NCBI RefSeq assembly: GCF_036387535.1
Contig: NZ_DASVTO010000072.1
Span: 1 to 64,000, forward strand
Length of the DNA: 64,000 bases
Direction: 5' to 3'
Source: Sphingomonas_R sp036387535
GTDB lineage: Bacteria; Pseudomonadota; Alphaproteobacteria; Sphingomonadales; Sphingomonadaceae
Shown piece by piece: positions 51,324 through 60,157 of the stretch (the stretch's first letter is position 1; every line of letters begins with the position of its first letter). The position numbers and the translations under genes are program-made. The notes beneath the pieces are model-generated. The model was not told the origin of the DNA. It did not search any database and saw only the letters and a list, made by a program, of their open reading frames with translations.

Positions 51324-51741
51324 TCTCCATGATGGTGGCGGCGGCGCGCGCATCGCGGGCGGCGCGGGCGGCCGTGGCGACGTCGCGGGTGCGCTTGGCG
51401 TCCTGTTCGGCGATGGCGTCGGCGAGCAGCCGCGCCGTGGATATGGCGGCGTCGTGGCGGAAGGCGACGAGCGCGCGGATCTCGGCCTCGCAACGGGTGC
51501 CGCGCGGATAGACCAGCACCGTGCCGACCGGCGTCGCCGGATCGACGGCGCTGGCGGCGAAGGGGACGGCGGTGGCCGCGCAGGTGCGATCCGCCCAGGC
51601 GATCAGGCCGTCGCGTTCGGCTCGGACATGTGCCCCCCAGGCGTAGAGCGTGGCAGCGGCGGCGGCGACCGCTAGCAGCAGCAGCCAGCGGCCTTGGCCG
51701 GCGACCAGGCCCCACGCCCATTTGGCGGTGGCGACGATCAC
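51229..51741 (-). CDS. Rz-like inner-membrane spanin
   Basis: 170 residues from a GTG overlapping the amidase stop (GTGA). One N-terminal membrane anchor (WLLLLAVAAAAATLYAWGAH) and a helical periplasmic domain follow (LLADAIAEQDAKRTRDVATA). With Rz1 it would fuse inner and outer membranes at lysis. An ATG 57 nt upstream is possible but lies inside the amidase gene. Confidence 0.75.
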   Translation of the reverse strand: MIVATAKWAWGLVAGQGRWLLLLAVAAAAATLYAWGAHVRAERDGLIAWADRTCAATAVPFAASAVDPATPVGTVLVYPRGTRCEAEIRALVAFRHDAAISTARLLADAIAEQDAKRTRDVATAARAARDARAAATIMENANAKVGPDDRVGRDWFDALNRTAGLRDAAR

Positions 51742-52214
51742 AGCGCCAGTTCCTTGACCAGGTCGGCGACCTCGAAGCACGGGCAGTTCTTCAGCCATTC
51801 GAACTTGTCGATGCGTCCGTTGGCGTTGACGTCGGGCGACCAGTCGCGATGGCCGAGGATCTTCGCCTTGGGGAACTGAACGCGCAGCGCCTGCAACAGC
51901 AGCGCCATGGACTCGCGCTGGGGGGCGGTCCGCGTGTCAGCGGCCGTCTTCGCATCCGCCTCGACACCGCCCACATAGCAAATGCCGATATTGCCGCTGT
52001 TCTTGCCACCGACGTGCGCGCCGCGCTGGTCGTGGCGCAGCGTCTGCACGACGTTGCCGTCCAGCTCGATCACATAATGATAGCTGGCCTGGCCGAACTT
52101 GGCGGTATCCCATTTAGAGATGGTCGCCGCCTTCACGTTGCGGCCGCGCGGGGTCGCGGCGCAGTGGATCGTGATGGCGGTGATGGCGTTCGGGTTCATC
52201 CATGCGACGGACAT
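51738..52214 (-). CDS. N-acetylmuramoyl-L-alanine amidase endolysin
   Basis: 158 residues from the ATG ending at 52214 (MSVAWMNPNAITAITIHCAA). Amidase_2/T7-lysozyme fold with zinc ligands H17, H122 (GHRDWSPDVN) and C144 (NCPCFEV). No signal peptide, so it depends on the holin for release. It replaces the P2 gpK lysozyme. Confidence 0.9.
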   Translation of the reverse strand: MSVAWMNPNAITAITIHCAATPRGRNVKAATISKWDTAKFGQASYHYVIELDGNVVQTLRHDQRGAHVGGKNSGNIGICYVGGVEADAKTAADTRTAPQRESMALLLQALRVQFPKAKILGHRDWSPDVNANGRIDKFEWLKNCPCFEVADLVKELAL

Positions 52215-52558
52215 CAGGCGGCGTCCTTCTTCCGCGCGATCCAGTCGCGCACCACGGTGGGAAGGGAGGCGATCATGTCGATCAGCGCGGCGGCGAACTT
52301 TGGCGCAGCCTTGTAGGCGATCATGGCCAGCACGAAGCCGACCGCCTGACTGACGAACTGATCGAAATGGAACCACGATGTCAGGCCGAGCGTGACATAA
52401 TAGGAGACCAGGATGCCGACGACATAGGCGATCAGCCGGTCGCGCCAGTCCATGCCGCGCTCATAGAGCTGCGCCACCAGCGAGCCGAGCGCGGCCGGGG
52501 CGAGCGCCGAGCAGGCCGCCTTGGCGGCATCGGCGAGATCGAGGAAGGGGGTGGCCAT
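52214..52558 (-). CDS. Holin
   Basis: 114 residues. Membrane segments: about 42-60 (LIAYVVGILVSYYVTLGLTS) and 66-88 (QFVSQAVGFVLAMIAYKAAP), with an earlier weakly hydrophobic helix and a charged end (DWIARKKDAA). It is immediately before the amidase (TGATG). Size and position fit a phage holin. Confidence 0.8.
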   Translation of the reverse strand: MATPFLDLADAAKAACSALAPAALGSLVAQLYERGMDWRDRLIAYVVGILVSYYVTLGLTSWFHFDQFVSQAVGFVLAMIAYKAAPKFAAALIDMIASLPTVVRDWIARKKDAA

Positions 52559-52562
52559 GCGA

Positions 52563-52778
52563 TCAGTCCCAGAGATTGACGACGGCGCGGGTCGCGGTGG
52601 TCGGAGCGGAGAGCGGCACGCGGATGGCGGTGCCGATCGGCAGCACCGCGCCCAGCCCGGCCACCCCGGCGTTCGCATCCAACAGCGCGGGGAGATCGGC
52701 CGGGCCGAGGCCGCGTTCGCGCCAGGCGAGTTCGTCGAGCGTGTCGCCCTGGCGCGCGTGGAGGATATCGTCGGCCAT
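52563..52778 (-). CDS. X: Tail protein gpX
   Basis: 71 residues (P2 67). LysM-like: ILHARQGDTLDELAWRERGL and VLPIGTAIRVP. It is located between L and the lysis genes as in P2. Confidence 0.9.
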   Translation of the reverse strand: MADDILHARQGDTLDELAWRERGLGPADLPALLDANAGVAGLGAVLPIGTAIRVPLSAPTTATRAVVNLWD

Positions 52779-53281
52779 CAGATCAGATCGACCGTGGTGC
52801 GGTCGCGGCCGAGCAGATCGCGGATGGCGTGGCGGCCGTCGCGGCGGAGATCGTCGGGCGTCTGATCGAGCGCGTCGGCCTTGCGGTCGCCGGCGGCGGT
52901 GGTGTCGATGTCGCGGTAGCGCTCGACCAGCTCGGCCTTGGCGAAACAGGCGACGGCGCGGATGTAGAGGATGGTGTTGCGGCTCTGGCCGTCGAGACGC
53001 GGCGCGGGGATGGCGGCGAGCGTGGCGTGGCCTTCGGCTTGGCGCGCGGCCTGCCATTCGACCAGGTCGTTGCTGACGGTCAGCACCGCGCCGACCGCCG
53101 CCGATCGCAGCCGCTCCGGGGTGACGGACTCGCGCACGCGGATCTCGCGGCGCAGCCGTGCCAGGTCGATGTCCGGCAACCAGCCGTCATTGACGATCGG
53201 CGCGTCGATCATCGGAACGGCGGGTGGAATGACGGACGTCCCGCAATCGTCCGATCCGCCGCTGTAGACGAACCCGCTCAT
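52778..53281 (-). CDS. L: Head completion protein gpL
   Basis: 167 residues (P2 169). Family parts: LARLRREIRVRESVTPERLR, YIRAVACFAKAELVERYRDI and ADALDQTPDDLRRDGRHAIR. It completes filled heads before tail joining. It overlaps X by 1 bp. Confidence 0.92.
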   Translation of the reverse strand: MSGFVYSGGSDDCGTSVIPPAVPMIDAPIVNDGWLPDIDLARLRREIRVRESVTPERLRSAAVGAVLTVSNDLVEWQAARQAEGHATLAAIPAPRLDGQSRNTILYIRAVACFAKAELVERYRDIDTTAAGDRKADALDQTPDDLRRDGRHAIRDLLGRDRTTVDLI

Positions 53282-53490
53282 GCGAGCATCAGCCGGGCGA
53301 AGCGGTCACCGGCCAGCACGAACAGGCCGAGCCCGACCGTGATGTAGAAGATCATCGACAAGAGCAGGATCAGGCGGCGATCGGCGGGGATGTCCGGATG
53401 GTCCGCGCAGGCCAAGGCAGCGCTGGCGACGATCTGCACGGCGGCCAGCGCCATGAACAGCATCAGCAGGGCGGCGGCGACGAACGTCAT
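53278..53490 (-). CDS. Small membrane protein between L and M
   Basis: 70 residues with two membrane segments (TFVAAALLMLFMALAAVQIV and LILLLSMIFYITVGLGLFVL) joined by a short loop with D/H/C residues. Shine-Dalgarno AAGGA precedes. P2 has no gene here. An antiholin or second holin is possible because it lies in the lysis-bearing operon; otherwise unknown. Confidence 0.6.
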   Translation of the reverse strand: MTFVAAALLMLFMALAAVQIVASAALACADHPDIPADRRLILLLSMIFYITVGLGLFVLAGDRFARLMLA

Positions 53491-53605
53491 GGTGCGATCC
53501 TTGGTAGTTACGGGGGTGGGGATCGGGACGTGCCGCGGCCCTCAAGCCCCGAAGGGCTCCTCCCGCGTCGTGCGATCCGTCCCCGAGCGCCGGGGGGCGA
53601 GCTGG

Positions 53606-54535
53606 TTAGGCGGCCGGTGGGCCGGATTGTTCGGTGTCGGCCGGGGGCGCCGGCGGCGTGACGTCGGTAGCGGGCGGGGCTTCGGGCGCGACCGGGGGCG
53701 CCAACAGCAGCTTCTCCAGCCGCTTGATATGGCCCTTTACGCCGCTGCGATCGTGGAGCGCCTGCGCGCGGCGAAGCGGCGCCAGCGCCCGTTCGGTGAG
53801 CCCACGATATTCGGGGCCGGCCGCGTCGAGATCGTCGGCTTGGCGGATCAGCTCGACGCCGATCGCCTTCATCAGCTTGGCGCGGATTTCGTCGTGCATG
53901 TCGGCATGCGCGGTGAGTGCGTCGACCTCTTCCAGGATCTCGAGCGAGAAGGGTTGGTCGGCCGCCTGCGCCTTCAAGGCTGCCTCCGCCATCTCCTCCG
54001 CGATCAGCGCCGGCGCCGACCGATTGTAGCGCACGGGCAGCGGGATATCGTGGCGCAGAACATAGGCGGCGAGAGGGAGCGCGCCGGCATAGTCGCCGGC
54101 ATCGATCCGCCAGATCATGACGGTCGGCAGGATCTCTCCGCCGACCGCATGATCGGCATCTTCGGAGGCGGCCAGGATCCCGTCGACCCAGGCCGCATAT
54201 TCCGGCAGCAGTTCGTCGCGCTTGATCTCCGCGCGGCGCTCGATCGAGGCGACGTCCTTCAGGCGGCGCAGATCGTGGCGCAGGCGAAGGCGCATCTGCG
54301 CCTCGACCCCGTTCGCCGGCGGGCGTGCCAGCGGATCGCCCTCGCTGGTTTCCGACAGGTCGACGGCCTCGCCCGCGGCGTGCAGCACCTGGTGCAGGCG
54401 CGCGGGCGAATGTCCGTCGATGATGACGACGGCCGTCATGTCCGGCTTCTCGGCCAGATCGACGCCGACCACGACCAAGTCGCCGCTTGCCGCCAGCGCG
54501 GCGAGGCGTTCACGATGGTGACGGGCTGGGCTCAT
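53606..54535 (-). CDS. M: Terminase small subunit gpM (with N-terminal insertion)
   Basis: 309 residues; P2 gpM has 247. MSPARHHRERLAALAA and, after a break, LRLRHDLRRLKDVASIERRA then RDELLPEYAAWVDGILA are family-typical. Between them about 55 extra residues (DLVVVGVDLAEKPDMTAVVI) are not found in P2. The C-terminus is a Pro/Ala tail. It is the endonuclease subunit that cuts cos together with gpP. Confidence 0.87.
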   Translation of the reverse strand: MSPARHHRERLAALAASGDLVVVGVDLAEKPDMTAVVIIDGHSPARLHQVLHAAGEAVDLSETSEGDPLARPPANGVEAQMRLRLRHDLRRLKDVASIERRAEIKRDELLPEYAAWVDGILAASEDADHAVGGEILPTVMIWRIDAGDYAGALPLAAYVLRHDIPLPVRYNRSAPALIAEEMAEAALKAQAADQPFSLEILEEVDALTAHADMHDEIRAKLMKAIGVELIRQADDLDAAGPEYRGLTERALAPLRRAQALHDRSGVKGHIKRLEKLLLAPPVAPEAPPATDVTPPAPPADTEQSGPPAA

Positions 54536-54581
54536 GGGATCGGTCCTGGAACGAGGGGGCGGGCTGGATCGGCGAAGCGGA

Positions 54582-55634
54582 CTAGAGCTTCGGCGACAGC
54601 TGGATGTTCTCGATCAGGCAGGCCTTGCCGTATTCCTCGACCATGAAGGCGTCGTTGATGCTTTCATAGTTCTCGATCTGGTCGAGCGCGGGCTCTTCCT
54701 TCACGTGGCGGCGCGCCGAACCCATCTGCCAATAATAGGACAGGTTCTTGAGGCTCGTGATCATGATGGCGTTGGCGGGGAAAAACGGCACCTGCATGGT
54801 CGGCTTTCCGCCCAGCTGGCGGCTCGACATGATGATGTCGCGCGCCACCTGTTCGGTCGCCTTGTCGCCTGCCGCTGAGATGATCTTGAAATACTTGTCC
54901 TGGACCAGGTCGCTGCCGACGATCACGACCAGGTCGGTCGCGGTCCGAAACTGGTCGGCGAGCAGGTTGTGGATGGCGTCGAACACCAGCGCATCGAGGT
55001 TCACATAGTCGGCGTTGCCGGTGTCCGACACGTAGACCTTGAGATTGTCCTTGGTGCCGTGCGTCATGACGCGCGCGCCGGCATAGGTCCGCATCTTGTA
55101 GAGCCAGCCCCAGTTTACGTCCTGGAGCAGCGGATAGGCGGTGCGGTCGGTCTGCACCGCGGCGTTCACGCCGTTGAACCCGATCGTGATAACGTCGGCC
55201 GCCTTCTGGATGATGACGGCGTCACGGCAGAGCTGTTGGAATTCCGGACGATGCACCCAGGCGTCGAGCAGGCCGTAGCTCCACGCGTAATCATAGTCGG
55301 TCTTCTTGCAGAAATACTGGTCGATCGCGTCGCTGCCGGTCGGATCGGTCGGCGTCCGGCGGTTGCCCGCGGCGCGGTTCGTGCGGCTGGCGAGCGAACG
55401 GTTGATGCCGACCCCGACACGCGCGCCCTGCTGGGCCGGCACCGGGATCACGTTGATCCGCGACATGAAGTCGCTGGTCAACGCCAGCTTGGCCTGCAAC
55501 TTCTGTTCGATGACGGCCGAGACCGCGAACTGGCGGATCTCGCCGGGGACGGCCGTGAAGCTGAAGTCCAGCCCGTTCAGCTGGGCGACCTGCCCAATAT
55601 ACGCGTTGAAGAGGACGCGGGTGTTGTTCTGCAT
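54582..55634 (-). CDS. N: Major capsid protein gpN
   Basis: 350 residues (P2 357). It starts MQNNTRVLFNAYIGQVAQLN. Conserved parts are PTDPTGSDAIDQYFCKKTDY, FQQLCRDAVIIQKAADVITI and PFFPANAIMITSLKNLSYYW. HK97-fold capsid protein, processed by gpO. Confidence 0.95.
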   Translation of the reverse strand: MQNNTRVLFNAYIGQVAQLNGLDFSFTAVPGEIRQFAVSAVIEQKLQAKLALTSDFMSRINVIPVPAQQGARVGVGINRSLASRTNRAAGNRRTPTDPTGSDAIDQYFCKKTDYDYAWSYGLLDAWVHRPEFQQLCRDAVIIQKAADVITIGFNGVNAAVQTDRTAYPLLQDVNWGWLYKMRTYAGARVMTHGTKDNLKVYVSDTGNADYVNLDALVFDAIHNLLADQFRTATDLVVIVGSDLVQDKYFKIISAAGDKATEQVARDIIMSSRQLGGKPTMQVPFFPANAIMITSLKNLSYYWQMGSARRHVKEEPALDQIENYESINDAFMVEEYGKACLIENIQLSPKL

Positions 55635-55693
55635 GGTGGGGTCCTATGGCTGGACGATAATCGGGGGCGGGGTCGGCGGGGGCGGCGGGCGGA

Positions 55694-56566
55694 TCAGCAG
55701 TCGGTCGCGTACTGCGCGTCGGCGGCCGCGCCGGTGGCCGGTTGGCGGCTGAAGCCAGGTAGCTCGGTCTTGTCGAGCTTGCCGGTCAGCACCGCGAAGT
55801 CGGCGGCAAGCTTCGTCACCTGGGCGGTGATCGGGCCGGTCGCGGCGGCGACACCGGCGGACACGGCCTCGCTCATGGCGGTGTAGAGCGCGGCATTGTC
55901 GTTGGCGGGCGCGGGCGGGGTCACGACGGGTTCGGGCTTCGGTTCGGTCGGCTTGAACCCGAGCCGGGCGAAGGTGGCGGCGACCGCGGCGGATACGGTC
56001 GCCGCGAGACCGGCGGGCTCGATCTGCGCCGCCTCGAACTCGATCGCCACGGCTTCGTCCGCCAGGCCGAAGACGGTCCCGGGGCCGCTGCGCGAGAAGT
56101 TGAGTGGCTGGGTGGCGATGCTGGCCGGCGTATCGGTGAACGCCAGGCCGACGACGCCGACCTTGCCGCAGCCGGCATAGCTGTCGGTCAGCTCGACCGA
56201 CGGGAACGGCTTCTGGTCTTCCTTGGCGAGCTTCACCAGCTGCGCGTTGCCGTCGACCTGCATGTAGAGCGCGCGGCGCTTCTCGACCTTGCCGGCGATC
56301 GTGATGTCGTCGGTCTGCGCCTTGACCGCGGTAACGGTGCCATAACCGTTGAACGGGGGTTCGGGGCTGTAGCCGGCGATATGTTCGATGTTGATGCGCG
56401 GCGAATAGGTCTCCGCGTTGAAGGTCTCGACGATCTGGTCGATCATGTCCGCCGTGATCTTCCGGCCGTCGCTGATCGTATTGCCTTCGACAAAGGCGCG
56501 GAAGAATTTGCTCTTGGTGCCCATGGCGGCAGGATCCTCGGTCTCGGTTCGGCGGTTGATGCCCAT
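55694..56566 (-). CDS. O: Capsid scaffold and protease gpO
   Basis: 290 residues. Start at 56566, or at the ATG ending at 56524 (MGTKSKFFRAFVEGNTISDG), which is the conserved beginning. The serine protease triad is likely D in SDGRKI, H in INIEHIAGY and S in FPSVELTD, matching P2 gpO. The C-terminal part is scaffold. It is divergent from P across Ogr box 3. Confidence 0.92.
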   Translation of the reverse strand: MGINRRTETEDPAAMGTKSKFFRAFVEGNTISDGRKITADMIDQIVETFNAETYSPRINIEHIAGYSPEPPFNGYGTVTAVKAQTDDITIAGKVEKRRALYMQVDGNAQLVKLAKEDQKPFPSVELTDSYAGCGKVGVVGLAFTDTPASIATQPLNFSRSGPGTVFGLADEAVAIEFEAAQIEPAGLAATVSAAVAATFARLGFKPTEPKPEPVVTPPAPANDNAALYTAMSEAVSAGVAAATGPITAQVTKLAADFAVLTGKLDKTELPGFSRQPATGAAADAQYATDC

Positions 56567-56622
56567 CGGGCCTCTGACGCGCTGAAAAGGGACTGATCCC
56601 GGCCGCTTCTCAAGGCGGTGGT

Positions 56623-56645
56623 CTTGTAGAAAGCCACTCTACAAG
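56623..56645. promoter_or_regulatory. Ogr box 3 (O/P divergent promoters)
   Basis: CTTGTAGA-AAGCCAC-TCTACAAG. Its centre is 59 nt from the P start and 68 nt from the nearest O start. A single symmetrical site probably serves both directions, where P2 has separate PP and PO sites. Confidence 0.78.
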
Positions 56646-56692
56646 AGCGCTGCCTGATATGGCCATCCGGATCGTGGCTAGGTTCCGGCGCC

Positions 56693-58480
56693 ATGATCGC
56701 CCACAGCCACCCGCAGCCGGCACCGGCCGATGCCCGCCGCCAGGCGCGCAGCCTGTTCTGGCGTGGCTGGAGCGTGTCGCAGGCGGCCGAGGAGCTGGGC
56801 CTCAACCGCGCGACCGTCGAAAGCTGGAAACAGCGGGAGAAATGGGACGAAGCGCCCATGATCCGCAAGCTCGAGGACAGTCTCGAGCTGCAATATATGG
56901 CGCTGGTCGCCAAGCAGAAATGGACGCCGGAGGAATATAAGCGGCTCGACGCGCTCGGCCGGCAGGTGACGACGCTGGCGCGGGTGCGGCGGTTTGTGGC
57001 CGAGGGCGGCCATGAAGGCGACCTCAACGACAATGTCGCCAAGCGCAACGCCGCGCCGAAGAAGAAGGCGAAGCGCAACCATTTCACGGCCGAGCAGGCC
57101 GAGCAGCTTCGCCAGCTCTTCGAAGAGGAGCTATTCGGCTACCAGACCGACTGGCGCGCCAGCTCGTCGCTCCGCACGCGGATCATCCTCAAGTCGCGCC
57201 AGATCGGCGCCACCTGGTATTTCGCGCGCGAGGCGCTGATCGACGCGATCGAGACCGGTCGCAACCAGATCTTCCTGTCGGCGTCGAAGGCGCAGGCGCA
57301 CGTCTTCAAAAACTATATCGTGCAGTTCGCGCTCCGGGTCGGCGTCGAGCTGAAGGGCGATCCCATCGTCCTGACCAGCGACCTGATCCCCGACGGCGAA
57401 CCGGCCGCCGAGCTGCATTTCCTTGGCACGAACTCGAAAACCGCGCAGAGCTATCACGGCAATTTCTACTTCGATGAATTCTTCTGGGTCTATAATTTCA
57501 CCAAGCTCAACAATGTCGCCGCGGCGATGGCGAGCCACAAGAAGTGGCGGAAAACCTATTTCTCGACGCCATCGTCGATCGCGCATGAGGCCTATGACTT
57601 CTGGACCGGCGAGGATCAGAAGAAGCGTCCGGATTATCAGAAGGTCGACCATAGCCATGCCGCGCTGAAGGGTGGGCAGCTGTGCGTCGATCATCGCTGG
57701 CGCCAGATCGTCACCCTGACCGACGCGGAGGCGCGCGGGTGCGACCTGTTCGACCATGACGAGATCCGTCGCGACAACGCGCCCGACGTCTATGCCAACC
57801 TCTATGACTGCCAGTTCGTCGACGACAGCCTGTCGGCATTCAAGTTCAACGACATGCTCGCCTGCGGGAAGGACAGCCTGGTCGAATGGCTGGACGTCGA
57901 TAGCGAGGCACGGCGGCCCTATGGGGACCGGACGGTCTGGGCAGGCTATGATCCGCAGGAGAGTGACGAGGGAGACTATGCGGCGCTGGTGATCTGTGCC
58001 GCGCCGAACGGGCCGCATGAGCCGTTTCGGCTGCTCGAGCGCCACCAGCTGCGCGGCGATTTCGACGAGCAGGCTACCTTCATCAAGGCGATGCTGGCGC
58101 GGTACAATTGCACCTATCTCGGGATCGACGCCACCGGCGTCGGCGCCGGCGTCTACCAGATCCTCGCCAAACCCGATTCCGGCATCAAGGGCCTGCGCAA
58201 GATCGAATATTCGCTCGAGGTGAAGAGCCACATGATCATGAAGGCGCAGCACACGATCAAGCGCGGCCGGTTGCAGTTCGATGCCGGCTGGCTCGACGTC
58301 GTCTCGGCCTTCGTCTCGATCAAGAAGACGCTGACCACCAGCGGGCGCAACATCACCTTCAAGGCCGGGCGCAGCGGCGGCGATGGCCATGCCGATCTCG
58401 CCTGGGCCGTGATGCACATTCTCATGAACGAACCGCTCGACGGCAAGCAAACGCCCGGTGGCACGATGGAGATTTTCTGA
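56693..58480 (+). CDS. P: Terminase large subunit gpP
   Basis: 595 residues (P2 590). An N-terminal HTH (SVSQAAEELGLNRATVESWK) is followed by the ATPase: a Walker A variant in LKSRQIGATWYFAREAL (about 167-183) and Walker B FYFDEFFW (about 258-265). The nuclease half begins with the acidic residue in WAGYDPQESDEGDY (about 420) and continues GIDATGVGAG. It packages DNA at cos. Confidence 0.95.
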   Translation: MIAHSHPQPAPADARRQARSLFWRGWSVSQAAEELGLNRATVESWKQREKWDEAPMIRKLEDSLELQYMALVAKQKWTPEEYKRLDALGRQVTTLARVRRFVAEGGHEGDLNDNVAKRNAAPKKKAKRNHFTAEQAEQLRQLFEEELFGYQTDWRASSSLRTRIILKSRQIGATWYFAREALIDAIETGRNQIFLSASKAQAHVFKNYIVQFALRVGVELKGDPIVLTSDLIPDGEPAAELHFLGTNSKTAQSYHGNFYFDEFFWVYNFTKLNNVAAAMASHKKWRKTYFSTPSSIAHEAYDFWTGEDQKKRPDYQKVDHSHAALKGGQLCVDHRWRQIVTLTDAEARGCDLFDHDEIRRDNAPDVYANLYDCQFVDDSLSAFKFNDMLACGKDSLVEWLDVDSEARRPYGDRTVWAGYDPQESDEGDYAALVICAAPNGPHEPFRLLERHQLRGDFDEQATFIKAMLARYNCTYLGIDATGVGAGVYQILAKPDSGIKGLRKIEYSLEVKSHMIMKAQHTIKRGRLQFDAGWLDVVSAFVSIKKTLTTSGRNITFKAGRSGGDGHADLAWAVMHILMNEPLDGKQTPGGTMEIF

Positions 58481-59541
58481 TGAGCAAGCGATCGGCCGCA
58501 GCCCGGCGGATGTCCAGGACCGAGGCGGTGTCGGCCGCGCAGGGCGCTATCGTCGCGGGTGGGCGGCGCGAGGCGGTGGAGGCGTTCACGTTCGGGGATC
58601 CGGAGCCGGTGCTGAACCGGCGCGAGTTGCTCGACCTGATCGAATGTCCGCATAATGGCCGCTGGTACGAGCCACCGCTGTCGATGGACGGCCTGGCGCG
58701 GACCTACCGGGTGTCGCCGCATCATTCGAGCGCGATCATCCTGAAGCGCAAGCTGCTGGTGGCGTCGTTCGTGCCGTCGCCCTGGCTGAGCCGGGCGACG
58801 TTCGAGAAAGTGGTCCAGGACTTCCTGATCTTCGGCAACGCGTATGTCGAGCGGCGCGACAACCTGCTCGGGATGCCGCTCCGGCTGGATCATTCGCTGG
58901 CGAAATTCACGCGGCGCGGCGTGGTGGCGGGCGAATTCTTCTTCGTACCTGGCGGGATGGTGGAGACGCCGTTCCGGCCGGGCAGCATGTTCCAGCTGAT
59001 GCAGCCCGACATCAATCAGGAGATCTATGGCCTGCCGGAATATGTTTCGGCGCTTCAGTCGGCCCTGCTCAACGAGAATGCGACGTTGTTCCGGCGTCGC
59101 TATTACCTCAACGGCTCGCACGCCGGGTTCATCCTGCACACCACCGGCGATTTCGCGGAAGGCGCGATCGACAGCATCAAGGCAGCGTTGAAGAATTCCA
59201 AGGGTCCGGGCAATTTCCGTAACCTGCTGATCCACCAAGCCGGCGGCAAGGATGGCGGGGTCAAGCTGATCCCGATCGCCGAGGTGGGGGCGAAGGATGA
59301 GTTTCTCGGGATCAAGAACACCACGCGCGACGATATCCTGGCCGCGCACCGGACGCCGCCGGCGCTGCTTGGCATCATCCCGACCAATGCCGGCGGGCTG
59401 GGCGACCCCGTGAAGGCAACCGACATGTTCTATGAGCTGGAAATTGAACCGATGCAGCCGACCTTCAAGCAGATCAACGACTGGCTGGGGCTCCCGGCGG
59501 TCGCGTTCAAAGAGCGCGTGAAGCCGGCCGCCGGCGTTTGA
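58480..59541 (+). CDS. Q: Portal protein gpQ
   Basis: 353 residues (P2 344) from an ATG overlapping the P stop (TGATG). PBSX/P2 portal motifs: NGRWYEPPLSMDGLARTYRV, FLIFGNAYVERRDNLLGMP and RTPPALLGIIPTNAGGLGD. It forms the portal ring. Confidence 0.95.
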   Translation: MSKRSAAARRMSRTEAVSAAQGAIVAGGRREAVEAFTFGDPEPVLNRRELLDLIECPHNGRWYEPPLSMDGLARTYRVSPHHSSAIILKRKLLVASFVPSPWLSRATFEKVVQDFLIFGNAYVERRDNLLGMPLRLDHSLAKFTRRGVVAGEFFFVPGGMVETPFRPGSMFQLMQPDINQEIYGLPEYVSALQSALLNENATLFRRRYYLNGSHAGFILHTTGDFAEGAIDSIKAALKNSKGPGNFRNLLIHQAGGKDGGVKLIPIAEVGAKDEFLGIKNTTRDDILAAHRTPPALLGIIPTNAGGLGDPVKATDMFYELEIEPMQPTFKQINDWLGLPAVAFKERVKPAAGV

Positions 59542-59773
59542 ACGATCGCTTTTGCGGCTCGGGCGGGCTCGGGCGCGCGTCGACGGGCGGGCCGAGGCTC
59601 TCCGCGATCCGGGCGGGGACGGTCACGAACAGCGCGTGTCGATCCGGATCCCAATCGGCCATGCCGGCCGCGATGGCGTCCGCGTGCGCATCGGCCAGGG
59701 TCGGGCGCCAGGGTGCGACGGGGCGTTGCAGCATCATCAGCCGGTAGCGTTTCACATCCCCGGCCCTCTGCAT
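59507..59773 (-). CDS. Hypothetical phage protein overlapping the portal 3' end
   Basis: 88 residues from the ATG ending at 59773 (MQRAGDVKRYRLMMLQRPVA). It includes ADAHADAIAAGMADWDPDRH and a basic end KRSFKRRRP. It overlaps portal by 35 bp on the opposite strand and the next gene by 22 bp. No family recognised. Confidence 0.5.
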   Translation of the reverse strand: MQRAGDVKRYRLMMLQRPVAPWRPTLADAHADAIAAGMADWDPDRHALFVTVPARIAESLGPPVDARPSPPEPQKRSFKRRRPASRAL

Positions 59774-60129
59774 GGCGCTGCATCCTTCAATTTGGGCTCG
59801 GCGGCCTTGGCACCCGCGGCCATCAGCGCCGGCGTTCGCGCGACACCGACTGCCAGGCATACACGGTTCATGAGTGTGTTCGCATTCTGGGTCGCCAAGA
59901 GCCTTTGCGGGCCGGGTTCGCATGGCTGGTTGAGCATGCCCCGCCAGAATTCATCGAACACCGATCGATCGCCGTTACTGACCGCGAACAGGAAGGCGAG
60001 GGCCAAGCGCAGGCCGGGCGACGGCTCGATCGTCACCTTGCCGACGAGATATTGGGTCTCCTCCAGCACCATCAGAGCCTTCATCGTCAGCGACTCGATC
60101 GGCATCCGCATCGGACTATATGAGAACAT
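59752..60129 (-). CDS. Hypothetical phage protein
   Basis: 125 residues; an ATG ending at 60105 (MPIESLTMKALMVLEETQYL) may be the true start. A helical region LRLALAFLFAVSNGDRSVFD follows. Not recognised. It is between portal and cos, where P2-like phages often keep non-essential genes. Confidence 0.5.
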   Translation of the reverse strand: MFSYSPMRMPIESLTMKALMVLEETQYLVGKVTIEPSPGLRLALAFLFAVSNGDRSVFDEFWRGMLNQPCEPGPQRLLATQNANTLMNRVCLAVGVARTPALMAAGAKAAEPKLKDAAPCRGPGM

Positions 60130-60157
60130 ATAAGGAACGGTTCAAGCCGTTCCAACG

